From Maricaulis sp017643475 (GTDB taxonomy: Bacteria; Pseudomonadota; Alphaproteobacteria; Caulobacterales; Maricaulaceae), in contig NZ_CP138920.1 in assembly GCF_047123815.1 (NCBI RefSeq), positions 2,790,001 through 2,854,000 on the forward strand: 64,000 nt of DNA, written 5' to 3'. A program made the translations under genes and the position numbers. The notes under the pieces are model-generated. The model ran no database searches, was not told the origin of the DNA, and worked only from the letters and a program-made list of their open reading frames with translations. Of this stretch, positions 16,186 to 25,288 are shown one piece after another (the first letter of the stretch is position 1; each line of letters starts with the position of its first letter).

Positions 16186-16830
16186 ATGCCTATTCGTGAC
16201 TGGGCAGTATCAACCGGTAGTATTGCCGCCATTCTCGTGACTAGCGCGCTGGTTCCTGTCAGCGCCGCTCACGCCCAGGAAGACGCGATCGCTCACTGCC
16301 GTACGGCAGCGACGGCGGAAGCGCGCATAGCCTGTCTGGAAGAAGCGCTGCGCGCTGAACCGGCCGCAGAAACGACAGCGGATCGTGGTGAAACAGCGGC
16401 TCCGGAGCCCCGGCGTCGTGGTTTCAGGCTACCCGGCTTGCCGTTTGGGGGGCGTGACAACGATGATGAGCAGGCCGTTTCGACAGCCACGAGCGATAGC
16501 GCGGCTACGGTGCCGCAGGCTGAAGGGCTGGGCTCAGAGCAGGTTAATGCCCGTCGGACCAATCGTCGTTCGGCGCAAGAAGCCCAGCGCGAGGCAGAAC
16601 AGGTCCAGAGCGCAATTATCTCCTTTGACATCATTCCCTATGAACGCCTTGAGGTGACACTGGCAAACGGACAGGTCTGGCGCCAGATCTCGGCGGACAA
16701 CCAGCGTGTCGCCGGCCGTCTTCGTCGCAGCCGGAGTTATACGGCGACTGTGCGTGAAGGTGTCGTGGGCGGATATCAGCTGCGCATCAATGAAATATCC
16801 CGGATCATCCGGGTCGAACGCATTCGCTGA
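16186..16830 (+). CDS. Unknown exported protein
   Basis: This 214-residue exported protein of unknown function has residues 1-31 as a signal peptide (AAILVTSALVPVSAAHA before QED). A cysteine pair follows within HCRTAATAEARIACLEEALR, a pattern common in secreted alphaproteobacterial proteins. The middle is low-complexity and arginine-rich. The C-terminal 75 residues (IPYERLEVTLANGQVWRQIS to the end) look like a small beta domain. ATG at 16186 follows GGGAGG by five bases. A strong terminator follows. It is probably a separate unit from the VWA gene 80 bp upstream, or distal to it. Confidence 0.7.
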   Translation: MPIRDWAVSTGSIAAILVTSALVPVSAAHAQEDAIAHCRTAATAEARIACLEEALRAEPAAETTADRGETAAPEPRRRGFRLPGLPFGGRDNDDEQAVSTATSDSAATVPQAEGLGSEQVNARRTNRRSAQEAQREAEQVQSAIISFDIIPYERLEVTLANGQVWRQISADNQRVAGRLRRSRSYTATVREGVVGGYQLRINEISRIIRVERIR

Positions 16831-16857
16831 CCACAGTCCGGATACGCAAATAAAAGA

Positions 16858-16892
16858 ACCGCCGCAGCCCCGGGGCTGCGGCGGTCTTTTTT
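16858..16892 (+). terminator. Intrinsic terminator
   Basis: A 13-pair GC-rich stem, ACCGCCGCAGCCC pairing with GGGCTGCGGCGGT, followed by CTTTTTT, ends the plus-strand unit whose last gene stops at 16830. Confidence 0.92.
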
Positions 16893-16894
16893 GG

Positions 16895-16932
16895 CCCAAA
16901 AGAAGAGGGCGGCGATCTGATGATCGCCGCCC
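16895..16932 (-). terminator. Intrinsic terminator of the large TonB receptor gene
   Basis: The stem GGGCGGCGATC / GATCGCCGCCC (16907-16932) with loop TGAT is followed on the minus strand by TCTTCTTTT. It lies 22 bp past the receptor stop at 16954. Confidence 0.85.
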
Positions 16933-16953
16933 CCGTCTGTAAGTCGTTGTCGC

Positions 16954-19900
16954 TTAGAAGCGACGCGTGACCGTTGCGAATGCACGGCGGCCAATCAGGT
17001 CGTAACCGGACTGAACAACCATGTTCATGCGCGACGGGCCTTCACCCTGGTCGATGAGCGGCGGCTGCTCGTCGGTCAGGTTGTTCACACCTGCCGAGAA
17101 GCTCCACATGTCTGCATCATAGGAGATGGAGAAGTCATGCGTGACGTAGCTGTCGACAAAGTCGACATCACGACACTGGCCAGCGTAACCAAGCTGCTCA
17201 CAAGCGGTACGCGGAACCGCACGGGTCAGATCGGTTTGCGTCAGGGCGTCAGAGTTCTCCTGCTGACCTTCACCCTGATAGCGCGTGCGCCAGCGAGCGC
17301 CCCAGTTGCCACGGGTCGCCGTTGCAGAGAGCTGCCACAGCCATTCCGGGTTGGCGATACGGCCGATCAGGTCTTCCTCAAGGGAATTCGGATCGGTCGG
17401 GTCTTCGTTCCGCAGCTGCTCGAGATACTGAGCGGCATTGAAGACGACGGTCAGATCCGTCTGATCATCGATGAAGGACAGCGGCATACGAGCGCGGACA
17501 TTATAGTCGATACCCGTAGAGGTCAGCTGACCAACGTTGATGAAGGACGCATCAACCAGGGCGATGGTCGCCGTGGCCGGGTCGCCAGTATTACGTGTGA
17601 TGCGCGAACAGGACGGATCCGCCAGGTTCGGCTGGTTATTGTAACAATTGGCAATGATCTGAGCTGCGTTGGATTCTTCCAGCGTGTTCTCGATCTGGAT
17701 GTCGAAATAGGTGACAGACAGATCCAGATCCAGGTCATTTGAGAAGCTGTGCTGGAAGATCGCGCTGAGCGTCATGGACTCTGAGGTCTCAGCCGTTGCA
17801 TCCGGGTTACCACCGGTGGAGGTGGTGATACCGGTCGTTGCCAGCAGGCCCAGAGCCGTCGGATCAGCGCCGGCAGCCGTACAGTTGTCGAGCAGCAACT
17901 GGGAACGGGTCTCGCCGTTCGGGTCATAAACACCGCCATTATTGGCCGTGGTCGGGACCAGACACGGGTCATTGCCGCCACCAATGGTGCCGGTTGCGCC
18001 CGCGAGGAACTGTTCACGCAGGTTCGGAGCACGGAAGGAGGTACCGTAAGTACCGCGCAGACGGACGCTGTCGGTGACCTGCCAGGACGCACGCGTAGAG
18101 TACGTCATGTGAGCGCCAAAGTTCTCTTCCTCGGTGTAACGCGTGGAGATACCGACCATGAAGGTATCGGTGACCGGAATTTCGGTCTCGATAAAGCCTT
18201 CAAACAAGGACGTGCGGCCAATCGTCGGGCGTTCCGTATCCGGAATTTCCGAAGCGGCCGTACCCAGAACGCGGGTTACGTCGTTGATGGAGTTGATGCG
18301 CTGCTCGCGGAATTCGAAACCGAGCACCATGCCAACCGTACCAGCCGGCATGTCGAAGACATCGCCGGTAAAGATAGCCTGGGCGTGAACCTGTTCCATC
18401 TCGGTGATGTTGATCGACTGGCCGAACAGGAAGTCGGTCTCTTCCTGGGTCGCAAAGTTGCGATCACCACCCTGAACCGTGAAAAGGGTCGGGGAGAAGA
18501 AATCGATGGTCGGGCAGTTTGCCGGCGTCAGGAAGCCGAAGCTTGTTGCCTGGCGACCCAGACCACAGATCGGGTTGCCATTGACGTCGAGGCGGAGTGT
18601 GTCGAGCGCTTCACGGATACCGTCCTCACGCATGACCGGCTGGGAAGCCGTACCGTAGGAGCGGTCATAGGCAGCCGTGATGTCGTAGACCCAGCCACGA
18701 TCCATCAGGAATGGCAGGTCGCCTTCGAGGCCACCGACAAAGCGGAAGACGTCGACGTCGGACTTGCGACGCTGGGACAGACCTTCCAGCGAGTAAACCG
18801 GCAGGGCGTCGGCATCAAACGGGTTGAGCGGGTTGTCGAACAGCTGCAGCGAGCCGTCCGGGTTAACCAGCAGATTGCCGTTGGCATCTTCCTGAGGAAT
18901 GAGCGCCGGAACGCCCGGGAAGACCTGCTCGTCGGTGAAGCGACCAACGGAGTTACGCGTGGAGTACGACATCTCGAAATAGATCGTGTCGTTCTCGAAG
19001 AAGTTCACATCGTAATGACCGGAAGCGAAGATATTCATGCGCTCCAGGTTTTCCATCAGCTGCGTGCGCTTCTCTTCGTCCTGCAGGGAGTAGGCGTCCT
19101 GCTCGTAGAAGTGCGAACCGGTCTGGGCGAACACGTCAGCGCTGGTGCCCCAGCCCGTACCAATGCCGTTCGGAGCGAGCGCCGGGTTGGTAAAGCCCGG
19201 GATGGACCATACGAAACCATTGCCAGCGACGAAGACTGAGTTATCCGGACGACGGTCCATACACACGGACATGATATCGCCCTGATCGGTAACGTCGATG
19301 TCGCGCAGACAGTCATTCCAGTGCGAACGATCGCCAGCGATGACGGCTGTACGGTTATAGAATTCAGCAGATACGGTGAAGTTGGAGCGATCAGTGGATG
19401 CGCCACCGATGAAGCCCATCTGGAAGACTTCGCCGCCGCTGTTTTCAGGCAGGGTGGTGAAGGCAGACACTTCGAAACCATCGAAATCATCGCGCAGGAT
19501 GATGTTGGCAACGCCGGCAACAGCGTCAGCACCGTAGATGGAAGAAGCACCGTCCGTCAGCAGTTCGATACGATCGATCATCAGCGTCGGGATCAGGTTC
19601 AGGTCCGGAGCAACCGGAGCGCCACGAACGCCTGACGGGCCAAGGCGACGGCCGTTGACGAGCAGCAGCGTACGCTCAGCACCGAGGCCACGCAGTGCGA
19701 CGGTGGAAGCGCCCGGTCCGTTGACCGGAACGCCTTCGACGGCGGCGGTCGGAGAACCGGAGTTGACGGAACCGTCAAGCTGGACGCCGGAAACAACCGG
19801 AGAATCAGCGATCAGCGCAGTTGCATCGGAAATACCCAGCTGGCGCTGTTCGTCGGCATCGATCACCTGGATCGGTGATACGGCGGAAAACTCATCGCGG

Positions 19901-20052
19901 CGCAGACGAGAACCCGTTACGACGATCCGCTCACGGTTTTCGTCGTCGGTCTGATTGTCTTGTGCGAGAGCAGGTGAAGATACGGCGAGGCTTGATAGCG
20001 CAAAGCCAGCAAGCACGGTCGACCGTAACAAAACGTTTTGCATACGTTTCAT
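16954..20052 (-). CDS. TonB-dependent outer-membrane receptor
   Basis: This is a 1,032-residue TonB-dependent receptor of the large alphaproteobacterial type. The signal peptide runs to SSPALAQ. A plug domain follows, starting near the TonB-box-like RERIVVTGSRLRRDEFSA and containing LRGLGAERTLLLVNGRRL and IYGADAVAGVANIILRDDF. The C-terminal barrel ends in the aromatic residue of TRRF. Receptors with this plug often carry sugars or peptides, but no neighbour indicates a substrate. The ATG at 20052 is in frame, and another ATG five bases upstream is out of frame. A 398-bp gene-free region lies upstream. Confidence 0.93.
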   Translation of the reverse strand: MKRMQNVLLRSTVLAGFALSSLAVSSPALAQDNQTDDENRERIVVTGSRLRRDEFSAVSPIQVIDADEQRQLGISDATALIADSPVVSGVQLDGSVNSGSPTAAVEGVPVNGPGASTVALRGLGAERTLLLVNGRRLGPSGVRGAPVAPDLNLIPTLMIDRIELLTDGASSIYGADAVAGVANIILRDDFDGFEVSAFTTLPENSGGEVFQMGFIGGASTDRSNFTVSAEFYNRTAVIAGDRSHWNDCLRDIDVTDQGDIMSVCMDRRPDNSVFVAGNGFVWSIPGFTNPALAPNGIGTGWGTSADVFAQTGSHFYEQDAYSLQDEEKRTQLMENLERMNIFASGHYDVNFFENDTIYFEMSYSTRNSVGRFTDEQVFPGVPALIPQEDANGNLLVNPDGSLQLFDNPLNPFDADALPVYSLEGLSQRRKSDVDVFRFVGGLEGDLPFLMDRGWVYDITAAYDRSYGTASQPVMREDGIREALDTLRLDVNGNPICGLGRQATSFGFLTPANCPTIDFFSPTLFTVQGGDRNFATQEETDFLFGQSINITEMEQVHAQAIFTGDVFDMPAGTVGMVLGFEFREQRINSINDVTRVLGTAASEIPDTERPTIGRTSLFEGFIETEIPVTDTFMVGISTRYTEEENFGAHMTYSTRASWQVTDSVRLRGTYGTSFRAPNLREQFLAGATGTIGGGNDPCLVPTTANNGGVYDPNGETRSQLLLDNCTAAGADPTALGLLATTGITTSTGGNPDATAETSESMTLSAIFQHSFSNDLDLDLSVTYFDIQIENTLEESNAAQIIANCYNNQPNLADPSCSRITRNTGDPATATIALVDASFINVGQLTSTGIDYNVRARMPLSFIDDQTDLTVVFNAAQYLEQLRNEDPTDPNSLEEDLIGRIANPEWLWQLSATATRGNWGARWRTRYQGEGQQENSDALTQTDLTRAVPRTACEQLGYAGQCRDVDFVDSYVTHDFSISYDADMWSFSAGVNNLTDEQPPLIDQGEGPSRMNMVVQSGYDLIGRRAFATVTRRF

Positions 20053-20450
20053 TGCATGTCCCCTAGGAGTATATGCCGGATTTATGGTCACGATTTGGCT
20101 CTTCCGGCGTCACGAGCACGTGAGGAATGTGACGCGTGTTCTATGCTTAACGCAATTGACGCGAACGTGAGCTTGCACAGGCGTATTCGCGGCGTGTCAT
20201 AAATTTTACATTTAAATTACAATGGGTAATGTCCGATGGCTTCGTGTTTCAGATAGTTTCATCTGCAACGAAAATTTGTGAGCGTGTTGCGCAATCGCAA
20301 CGCTTTTGTTGTCACTGGTGGTGAGACAGGACCAGTTTGACGGTGAGGTGACAAGCTGCTTGGCGCCATGGTGCCGCTAACCATTCATGTTTGGCTGAAA
20401 CTGCGACTGGAACCCGCAATGCGAGTGTGTAGGATCGCGTCACCGGTTCG
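20053..20450. other. Gene-free interval upstream of the TonB receptor
   Basis: I see no protein gene here. The stretch 20202-20222 is strikingly AT-rich (TTTACATTTAAATTACA) and may hold a promoter. A hairpin GTTGCG-CAAT-CGCAAC (20286-20301) within AGCG/CGCT flanks is followed by TTTTGTTGT and looks like a plus-strand terminator with no annotated gene before it. The remainder has no feature I can support. Confidence 0.4.
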
Positions 20451-20537
20451 GCGGGCGTGGCGGAATTGGTAGACGCAGCAGACTTAAAATCTGCCGGCCG
20501 CAAGGTCATGCCGGTTCAAGTCCGGCCGCCCGCACCA
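20451..20537 (+). tRNA. tRNA-Leu (anticodon UAA)
   Basis: This is an 87-base tRNA with encoded CCA. The acceptor stem GCGGGCG pairs with CGCCCGC, and the D-arm is class-II style (TGGCGGAATTGGTAGACGCA). The anticodon stem GCAGA/TCTGC encloses CTTAAAA with anticodon TAA at 20485-20487. A long variable arm (CCGGCCGCAAGGTCATG) and T-loop GGTTCAAGTCC complete it. It reads UUA/UUG leucine codons. Confidence 0.97.
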
Positions 20538-20565
20538 AGCTTGCGATCATTCTGGAGCACACGGA

Positions 20566-21018
20566 TCAACGCGATAGCGCGACGTTTTCCGTGTGGAGTT
20601 CGACAAAGCGTCCGCTGGTGTTGCGGGCTTTGCCCACATAGTCACCCAAGCGTGCGAAGAAGGCCCGTCGCTCGGCCTCATCCGGCCATTCCTCAGCCAT
20701 CAGGCGTGCATTGATCTCACTTAGTGAACCGGCAGGCCGGGTTTCACTGTAGGTGTAGATAACGAGCAGCTGGTGCTGCCCGTTATCCGCCTCCATCCAG
20801 AGCGAACGAACATCAGCGAAATAGGGATTGCGGCCGAGAATGCGTTCGGTCCAGCGCGCGGACAGCTCGAAAAACTCCTCGCGAGAGCCATCTTCCGGGA
20901 TTTGCACATGATGAGTGGTGGTGCTGACCCGTCGGCCCAGGACCGGGTGATCTTCGGCGATGGCTGGCGGCGTCACCGACAACAGGGCGAGGCAAAACAA
21001 GAGACCGAGCGGCTTCAT
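20566..21018 (-). CDS. Unknown exported protein next to copper receptor
   Basis: The 150-residue protein has a signal peptide (MKPLGLLFCLALLSVTPPAIA before EDH). The mature part is not recognised. It is acidic and aromatic, with one histidine pair (STTTHHVQIP). ATG at 21018 with AAGGAGATGTG upstream is preferred to the longer frame. It lies 108 bp after the OprC-type receptor on the same strand and could be the last gene of that unit, but its role in metal handling is only a guess from position. Confidence 0.65.
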   Translation of the reverse strand: MKPLGLLFCLALLSVTPPAIAEDHPVLGRRVSTTTHHVQIPEDGSREEFFELSARWTERILGRNPYFADVRSLWMEADNGQHQLLVIYTYSETRPAGSLSEINARLMAEEWPDEAERRAFFARLGDYVGKARNTSGRFVELHTENVALSR

Positions 21019-21125
21019 CACATCTCCTTGGAACACGCATTCCTCGAGCACGCTTGGAGACTATCGCTGCACAGGCCGACCAGTGAAGGGGGAGAGGGCC
21101 CGGCCAGGCCGGCCGGGCCATCAAG

Positions 21126-23213
21126 TTAGTGTGACCAGCTCAGGCGTATGCCGAGATTGCGGCCCGCGGCAGGGATGGGGGCGCCCAACCCGACAGCGGA
21201 TCCGGAATTGCGGTTACGACCACTTAGATGCGGCGCGTAGGCCTCGTCCAGCAGGTTGTCGACACGCAGATCGATGACGCTGTTCAGTGGACCGTTCACA
21301 CGTGCGTTCAAATTCCAGACGACATAACCCTCTGACGTTGGTTCCCCATTTGTGAAGGAAACGTCTTTCTGGTCGGCCGTCCACACGGTTTCGATGCCGG
21401 CGCTCCAGTGCTCCGCATCATGGCTTAGCGCCAAGCTTACACTTGCTGGTGCCACACGATAGAGATTGTCATCGATATCGCGACGCTTCGCGCGGACAAA
21501 TTCGAACGCGCCGTCGAGCCGCCAGGTCGGGCTCAGCTGTACGCCGAAATCGCCGTCAAACCCGTACAGTTCGGCGCCCACATTGGCAAAACGCAACGGT
21601 GTTGCATCGCCGTTCATCATCGACACCATTTCGACGGGCGTATCGATCACCCCGACGGTGCCATCAAAGGCGACGCCCTGGATGTAGTTATCGACCTGTT
21701 GATAAAAGAGGGCGGGACGGATGAAAGCCGGGCCTGCGTGATAGTCCAGACCTGCCTCGATGATCCAGGCGGTTTCTGGCTCCAGCTCCAGATCGCCGAC
21801 ATAGGTGTTTCCGTCTGCCAGGCCCGCACTGGCCGGTGTGGGAAGCCAGGCAAAACGCTCCAGATAGGTCGGGACCCGTGACTTGCGGGCAATGCCGACC
21901 CGCAGAAGCGTGGTGTCATTGATCGGGTGCCAGGCGCGCGCCACGGCGTCGACGGTGACATCGTCCCATTGGCGCTCCGACATGTTGAACATGTTCGCAA
22001 GCATGACCGGCATCATTGGTACAGCAGGACCAGTGCTTGCTTCATCAGCCTCGGCGGTGTGGGCATCCAAACGTGCCCCCAGCTCCGCCTGCCAGGACCC
22101 GAGCGGGCCTTGCCATTCCAAAAACGCCCCGGTGCGAGCCATGTCGATGTCCGGGAGATTGTTGAGGAAGAAGTCGGCGTTACGCGGATTGGTAATCGTA
22201 ACGTCGTGCGTGGCGAAGGCGTGGTCGACGCCGAGGTCTAGCGCTCCTCCAGCGAAATCCCGGCTGGCGGACAGAGCGATTGCCTGATGCTCGACCGTGG
22301 CGATGGTCTCGCGGAACCGCATCATGCTCGCCGGGGCCGGACGCAGGCTGAAATTGTTCATTGCGTGCTCGACCTCATTCCAGCTGATGCGGGTGGAGAC
22401 GTCCCAGCCTGCAAGGCTCATATCGTGATCGAACTCGATGAAATCGCTGTCGACGTAACGGATGTCCATGGCGAACTGGGGATTGCCGGTCGGGCCGGTT
22501 TCATTGCGACGGAAGCTCAGGGCTATTTCGTGAGCGCCGCTGCGAAAGCCGGCGCCCAGTCCATAGATCAGTCGGTCATATCGTGTGCCAGCGACTGGCG
22601 TATCGGGAGCGGAATAATCCTCACCGCTTTCCTGGGCGCCAAAGGCGTAGACACGGAAACGCTCCGTCGCGATACCCGACATTGCAGAGCGCGACCAGCC
22701 CTCATCAATGCTCTGGCCGCTGAGTGAAAACTCGGTCGCGTGGGACAGCGTGTCACTTTCGGAAAAATCAATGGATTTGAAACGGGCGTCGAGCCCTCCG
22801 GCAAGGCCCGGACCAGCGCTGACCGGGGCGATGCCACGGTCAATCGTGATCTGTTCCAGCAGCGCGGCGGGCGCATAGTGCATCGGCGGGTCCATCAGGT
22901 TCGGACCACCGGATTCGAAGGCCCGTCCGTTCAGACGGATGTTCACGCGTGAGCCAAACAGGCCGCGATACTGGACCTGGCCGGAGAGGGCGCCATTGCT
23001 GATGGCGCTGACACCAGGAAGCCGGGCCAACACCGCCGTTGTGTCTGGCGTCATGTGAGATGCCATTTCCTGGGCATCCAAAGTCGATCCGTCGGTGGTC
23101 GTGCGGTGAGCGTTGATGGTGATGATGTCAACAAGCGGGGCGCTGTCCTGTGGGAATGCAGGCGCAGCGATGAGCACACCCAGACAGGTGCTCATAAGGA
23201 TAGAACGCGGCAT
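21126..23213 (-). CDS. TonB-dependent receptor, OprC/NosA copper-type
   Basis: A 695-residue outer-membrane receptor. The signal ends near APAFPQD. The plug contains NIRLNGRAFESGGPNLMDPP followed by MHYAPA, closely like the MDPP/Y block of the OprC-NosA copper receptors. The plug ends with ITIDRGIAPVSAGPGLAGG. The barrel includes a methionine-rich external stretch (VPMMPVMLANMFNM), suited to Cu(I) or Cu(II) capture, and ends in LSWSH. The final histidine, rather than phenylalanine or tryptophan, is slightly unusual. A DUF2946 gene, a family often seen with copper genes, lies just upstream. Copper is inferred from motif and context. Confidence 0.85.
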   Translation of the reverse strand: MPRSILMSTCLGVLIAAPAFPQDSAPLVDIITINAHRTTTDGSTLDAQEMASHMTPDTTAVLARLPGVSAISNGALSGQVQYRGLFGSRVNIRLNGRAFESGGPNLMDPPMHYAPAALLEQITIDRGIAPVSAGPGLAGGLDARFKSIDFSESDTLSHATEFSLSGQSIDEGWSRSAMSGIATERFRVYAFGAQESGEDYSAPDTPVAGTRYDRLIYGLGAGFRSGAHEIALSFRRNETGPTGNPQFAMDIRYVDSDFIEFDHDMSLAGWDVSTRISWNEVEHAMNNFSLRPAPASMMRFRETIATVEHQAIALSASRDFAGGALDLGVDHAFATHDVTITNPRNADFFLNNLPDIDMARTGAFLEWQGPLGSWQAELGARLDAHTAEADEASTGPAVPMMPVMLANMFNMSERQWDDVTVDAVARAWHPINDTTLLRVGIARKSRVPTYLERFAWLPTPASAGLADGNTYVGDLELEPETAWIIEAGLDYHAGPAFIRPALFYQQVDNYIQGVAFDGTVGVIDTPVEMVSMMNGDATPLRFANVGAELYGFDGDFGVQLSPTWRLDGAFEFVRAKRRDIDDNLYRVAPASVSLALSHDAEHWSAGIETVWTADQKDVSFTNGEPTSEGYVVWNLNARVNGPLNSVIDLRVDNLLDEAYAPHLSGRNRNSGSAVGLGAPIPAAGRNLGIRLSWSH

Positions 23214-23258
23214 GATTACTCCTGTGATGCCGATCAGAAATTCAAGATTTCGGGGTCG

Positions 23259-23723
23259 TCACAGGGTTTGGGGTGGTGCCCGGGCGGGTGGTCGTATGTG
23301 GGCAAATTCGGTCGCGGCGAGGCCAGTGGTCCGCAATGAGATTGCCGCGCGGTCGTCGATCTGGCTCGGTTCGTGTGTGGCCTCGGCCGGAAGCGCTGCA
23401 GAGTGGGCCGCAGCGAAAGTACAGCTCTCAGATGTGTCAGCACTGGTCTCACGTTCTTCGATCTCCCCGGTAGAGAGATTGAGCCAGCGGCTCTGCCCGC
23501 CCAGACCTGCGGAACAGAAAACAACAGAGACAAAGCCGTCCTGGCCGTCACGGTCCAGCATATAGCCCTGAGGCAGGGCAGCCTGTGTTCCCGCCGCCAG
23601 AAGGGCGAGGGCCAGCAGGACCTGACGCAGGCTGTGCGAGATATAACGACCAATTTGTAACACGCACAGGGATCTAAATCGGGTTACGCCGGTAATCAAT
23701 GCGACAGACAGTGCGCCCTGCAT
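23259..23723 (-). CDS. DUF2946-type exported protein
   Basis: This 154-residue protein has a hydrophobic export segment LRQVLLALALLAAGTQAALP followed by QGYMLDRDGQ and VVFCSAGLGG, the pattern of DUF2946. Members are small periplasmic proteins with paired cysteines, commonly near copper receptors or copper-binding proteins. A second cysteine lies in SESCTFAAAH. It precedes the OprC-type receptor by 45 bp on the same strand, suggesting one operon. The start is uncertain: ATG at 23723 has a weak ribosome site, and an internal GTG could be used. The C-terminal 30 residues have no obvious motif. Confidence 0.65.
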   Translation of the reverse strand: MQGALSVALITGVTRFRSLCVLQIGRYISHSLRQVLLALALLAAGTQAALPQGYMLDRDGQDGFVSVVFCSAGLGGQSRWLNLSTGEIEERETSADTSESCTFAAAHSAALPAEATHEPSQIDDRAAISLRTTGLAATEFAHIRPPARAPPQTL

Positions 23724-23784
23724 CCAAAGTTCAGGTGACGAGCATCAACTCATCAAGAGTGCGGCACATCCAGGGAGTTTACAG

Positions 23785-25251
23785 GTGTTGAAAATCTCAA
23801 CGGCCATGTTGGCCATGACAATGGGCATGGCGCAGGCGGACGCACAGGAGGGTATGTGTGGCACATCCCCGATCGCTTACACGGTCCGGCACGTCGAGGA
23901 TAACCGCTTTCAGATCGAGGCGAGTTTTACCGATCACAATGGCGTATTCGATGTTGGTTGGCGTGTGGCTGAGGGGACGCAGGACGGCCAGGTCGACTTC
24001 ATCTCCGATCTGCATGCGCTGACCGCCGGTGGCGAGCGGGTTGAGCTGGACTATCAGGGCTATGGAACCTGGAACGTGCCCGAGGCGCGTCGCGACGACG
24101 TGGTGCGTATCCAGTACGAGTTGGAAGCGGACCATGACCGTGCGGTCTGGAATATCGGCAAGGAAGAAATCGCCTACCGCTTTGATGACGGGTTTTACTT
24201 TGTCGGTTCCGCGGTCATCGTCGCGGACTATTCCTAGACGGATTGCGATTTCGAGATCGTCATGGACGTGCCGGGCGATTGGAGCAGCGTTGCCGGCTGG
24301 GCCACACAGGATGGTGAGACTTTTGCGGCGGGTGATCTGCGCGAATTGCTGCGCAACATCCTTGTAACGGGCCCGGACCTGCAGCCGCATTATGCCGAGT
24401 TCGAGGGCATGCGCGTGACAATCCTCGAACAGGCCGAGTTGCCTGAGAATGGTGAGGTTTTCCAGACGCTTCTGGAGGACAGTATCGGTCGGTATGTCGA
24501 GGTTTTCGGTTCCGCCCCGGTAGATCGATACCTTGTCGTATTCAGCGACGACCCGGGCACGGATGGCGGGGCGTTTGCCAACAGTTTCGGCCAGCGCATG
24601 TCGGCACCCGCGCGAATGGGTGAGAAGCTCATGTGGGGGCGTATCCTGGCGCATGAGGCGCTGCACACCTGGCTGGGACACGCTATCTACTCGACCAATG
24701 GCTGGGAATTGCAGTGGTTCAGCGAAGGCGGCACCGACTATCTGACCGGAAAAACGCTCTACCGTTCCGGCCAGATCGATGCCCAGGAAATGCTGTTCAT
24801 CATCGAAGGCCAGGTTCGCCGTTTCTTCCTCGGACGGATCGCCAGCGATGATATCGACCTGTCTGAAGCCGGCCAGGAAAAACAGCAAAACCGCCAGCTC
24901 GTTTATGGCGGCGGAGCGCTTTTCCACCTGATGCTGGATGCGGAACTGACTGCGCGCCCGGGGGCAGGGAGCTATGAGGCGTTGCTGCGGGATCTCTACG
25001 AGAACTCCGATACCGGCTGGAGCCTGCATACAATGCTGTCTTTCCTCGATCAGCGATCCGAGGGCTTGGCGTCAGAGATCTACGCCTTCCTCAACACGCC
25101 TTTCGATCATCAGGCCGTCCTGAACCGTCTGAATGGATACGGGCTTTCGGTGGCAACCTTTGGTCCGGACGAAATCCTGGTGCGCTACGAGGCGAATGGA
25201 TGTTCCGGCAGTCGCGAGGCCGCCTGTATGCCAGCCTATTTCATGGACTAG
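23785..25251 (+). pseudogene. M61-type peptidase gene interrupted by in-frame TAG
   Basis: A single frame of 1,467 bp broken only by TAG at 24235-24237. The first part (150 codons from GTG 23785, with AGGGAG upstream) has a signal peptide and a beta-rich domain as in M61 N-termini. The second part continues in the same frame and holds the zinc site HEALHTWLG and the downstream FSEGGTDYLTG block of glycyl-aminopeptidase-like M61 enzymes. Sequence on both sides of the stop remains coding-like, and an ATG at 24262 could restart only the C-terminal part. It could be a recent nonsense mutation, a readthrough gene or a base-call error. The family call is good; whether the gene is functional is unknown. 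Confidence 0.8.
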
Positions 25252-25288
25252 GCTGGACCGCGCTGTTTGGCATTTCTAGGGTGGCAGC

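Noticed and set aside
18109..19239. Open frame of 376 codons on the plus strand inside the TonB receptor gene
   Set aside because: Antisense shadow of the receptor; composition and lack of a ribosome site do not support a gene.
23797..25029. Open frame of 410 codons on the minus strand opposite the broken M61-type gene
   Set aside because: Tempting because the sense gene is interrupted by a stop, but the sense strand carries the zinc motif and signal peptide, and the antisense frame has no recognisable domain.
24262..25251. Independent peptidase gene starting at the internal ATG 24262
   Set aside because: It has no ribosome site or signal peptide, while the upstream frame in the same phase supplies both; better seen as the second part of an interrupted gene.
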